Below are positions 13,186 through 13,369 of a stretch of DNA of 13,369 nt, one piece after another. Both the position numbers and the translations under genes were made by a program. A model generated the notes under the pieces. It was not told the origin of the DNA and did no database searches. It saw nothing but the letters and a program-made list of their open reading frames with translations. The stretch's first letter is position 1. The number at the start of each line of letters is the position of its first letter. The DNA comes from Chloroflexota bacterium (GTDB taxonomy: Bacteria; Chloroflexota; Anaerolineae; Anaerolineales; UBA11579), in the NCBI GenBank assembly GCA_030610225.1, contig JAUWSD010000008.1, positions 1 to 13,369 on the forward strand, read 5' to 3'.

Positions 13186-13369
13186 ATGAAACAAAAAAAG
13201 TATCAGATCACTTCATTAGGCTGCGCAAAGAACACCGTTGATTCCGAATCCATCGCTCAGCTTATGGATCAAAGCGGGTATTCCAATACTATTGATACAG
13301 AATCTGCTGAGATACTGATCGTTAACACCTGCGGATTTATTGATGCGGCCCGGGAAGAATCATATTCTG
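13186..13369 (+). CDS. rimO: N-terminus of ribosomal protein S12 methylthiotransferase RimO (cut by window end)
   Basis: 61 codons are visible. RimO is a radical-SAM enzyme that adds a methylthio group to a conserved Asp of ribosomal protein S12. The visible part is the UPF0004 domain, with SLGCAKNTVDSE (10-21) and IVNTCGFIDAAREES (45-59). Cys13 and Cys49 should be two of the three ligands of the auxiliary iron-sulfur cluster. The radical-SAM CxxxCxxC lies beyond the window. VDSE after SLGCxKN, and NTCGFI, point to RimO rather than MiaB. ATG 13186 is preceded by AGGG, 6 bases away. The spacing of 24 bases behind the RodZ-like gene suggests one transcript. Confidence 0.93.
   Translation, partial: MKQKKYQITSLGCAKNTVDSESIAQLMDQSGYSNTIDTESAEILIVNTCGFIDAAREESYS

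Noticed and set aside
1..13369. Mobile elements, CRISPR arrays, tRNA or rRNA genes
   Set aside because: No transposase or integrase motif, no regularly spaced repeats, and no cloverleaf or rRNA-like stretch was seen.

Overview
The window looks like chromosomal DNA of an uncultured or little-studied anaerobic bacterium of the Chloroflexota, most likely class Anaerolineae. This is inferred from the style of several genes: a membrane-anchored protein with a TPTPT-type linker and a TPR-like region, a RodZ-like protein followed by rimO, an ECF sigma factor paired with a small soluble zinc protein, and moderately AT-rich DNA with Gram-positive-like Shine-Dalgarno sites (AGGAG, GGAGG). No rRNA, tRNA, CRISPR, insertion sequence or phage gene was seen. 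Every stretch above about 200 bases is accounted for by a gene.

Left part (1-5689, all + strand). The C-terminal tail of an upstream gene, probably uvrC, ends at 78. A 46-residue tail-anchored small protein follows, with its own promoter and a strong hairpin terminator. Next come a large polytopic DUF4153/DUF4173-type membrane protein, an ECF-type sigma factor, and a 77-residue HxxxCxxC zinc-binding protein that is probably its anti-sigma partner. This unit closes with a textbook terminator. A good sigma-70-type promoter then starts a membrane-anchored TPR-like protein and a MurJ/MviN-family flippase. The MurJ protein has lost several of the arginines considered essential in E. coli MurJ.

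Middle part (5686-11069, all - strand). This is a five-gene BMP-family nucleoside (purine) ABC importer operon. In transcription order it encodes a substrate-binding lipoprotein, a strong hairpin, permease 1, permease 2, a double-domain ATPase, and a small membrane-anchored exported protein of unknown function. The last gene ends tail to tail with murJ, and the two stop codons overlap in a shared TTAA. The hairpin after the lipoprotein gene probably sets its expression above that of the membrane parts.

Right part (11079-13369, + strand). A divergent intergenic region carries promoters in both directions. It leads to rplI (ribosomal protein bL9) with an unusual 50-residue acidic tail, and with a leader hairpin whose loop can pair with the rplI Shine-Dalgarno. 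A hairpin separates rplI from a RodZ-like cell-shape protein with two tandem HTH domains. The start of rimO (ribosomal protein S12 methylthiotransferase) runs off the window.

No clearly new multi-gene system is visible. The best leads are the possible pseudoknot leader of rplI, the tandem-HTH RodZ, the arginine-poor MurJ, the acidic L9 tail, and the exported passenger gene of the nucleoside importer.
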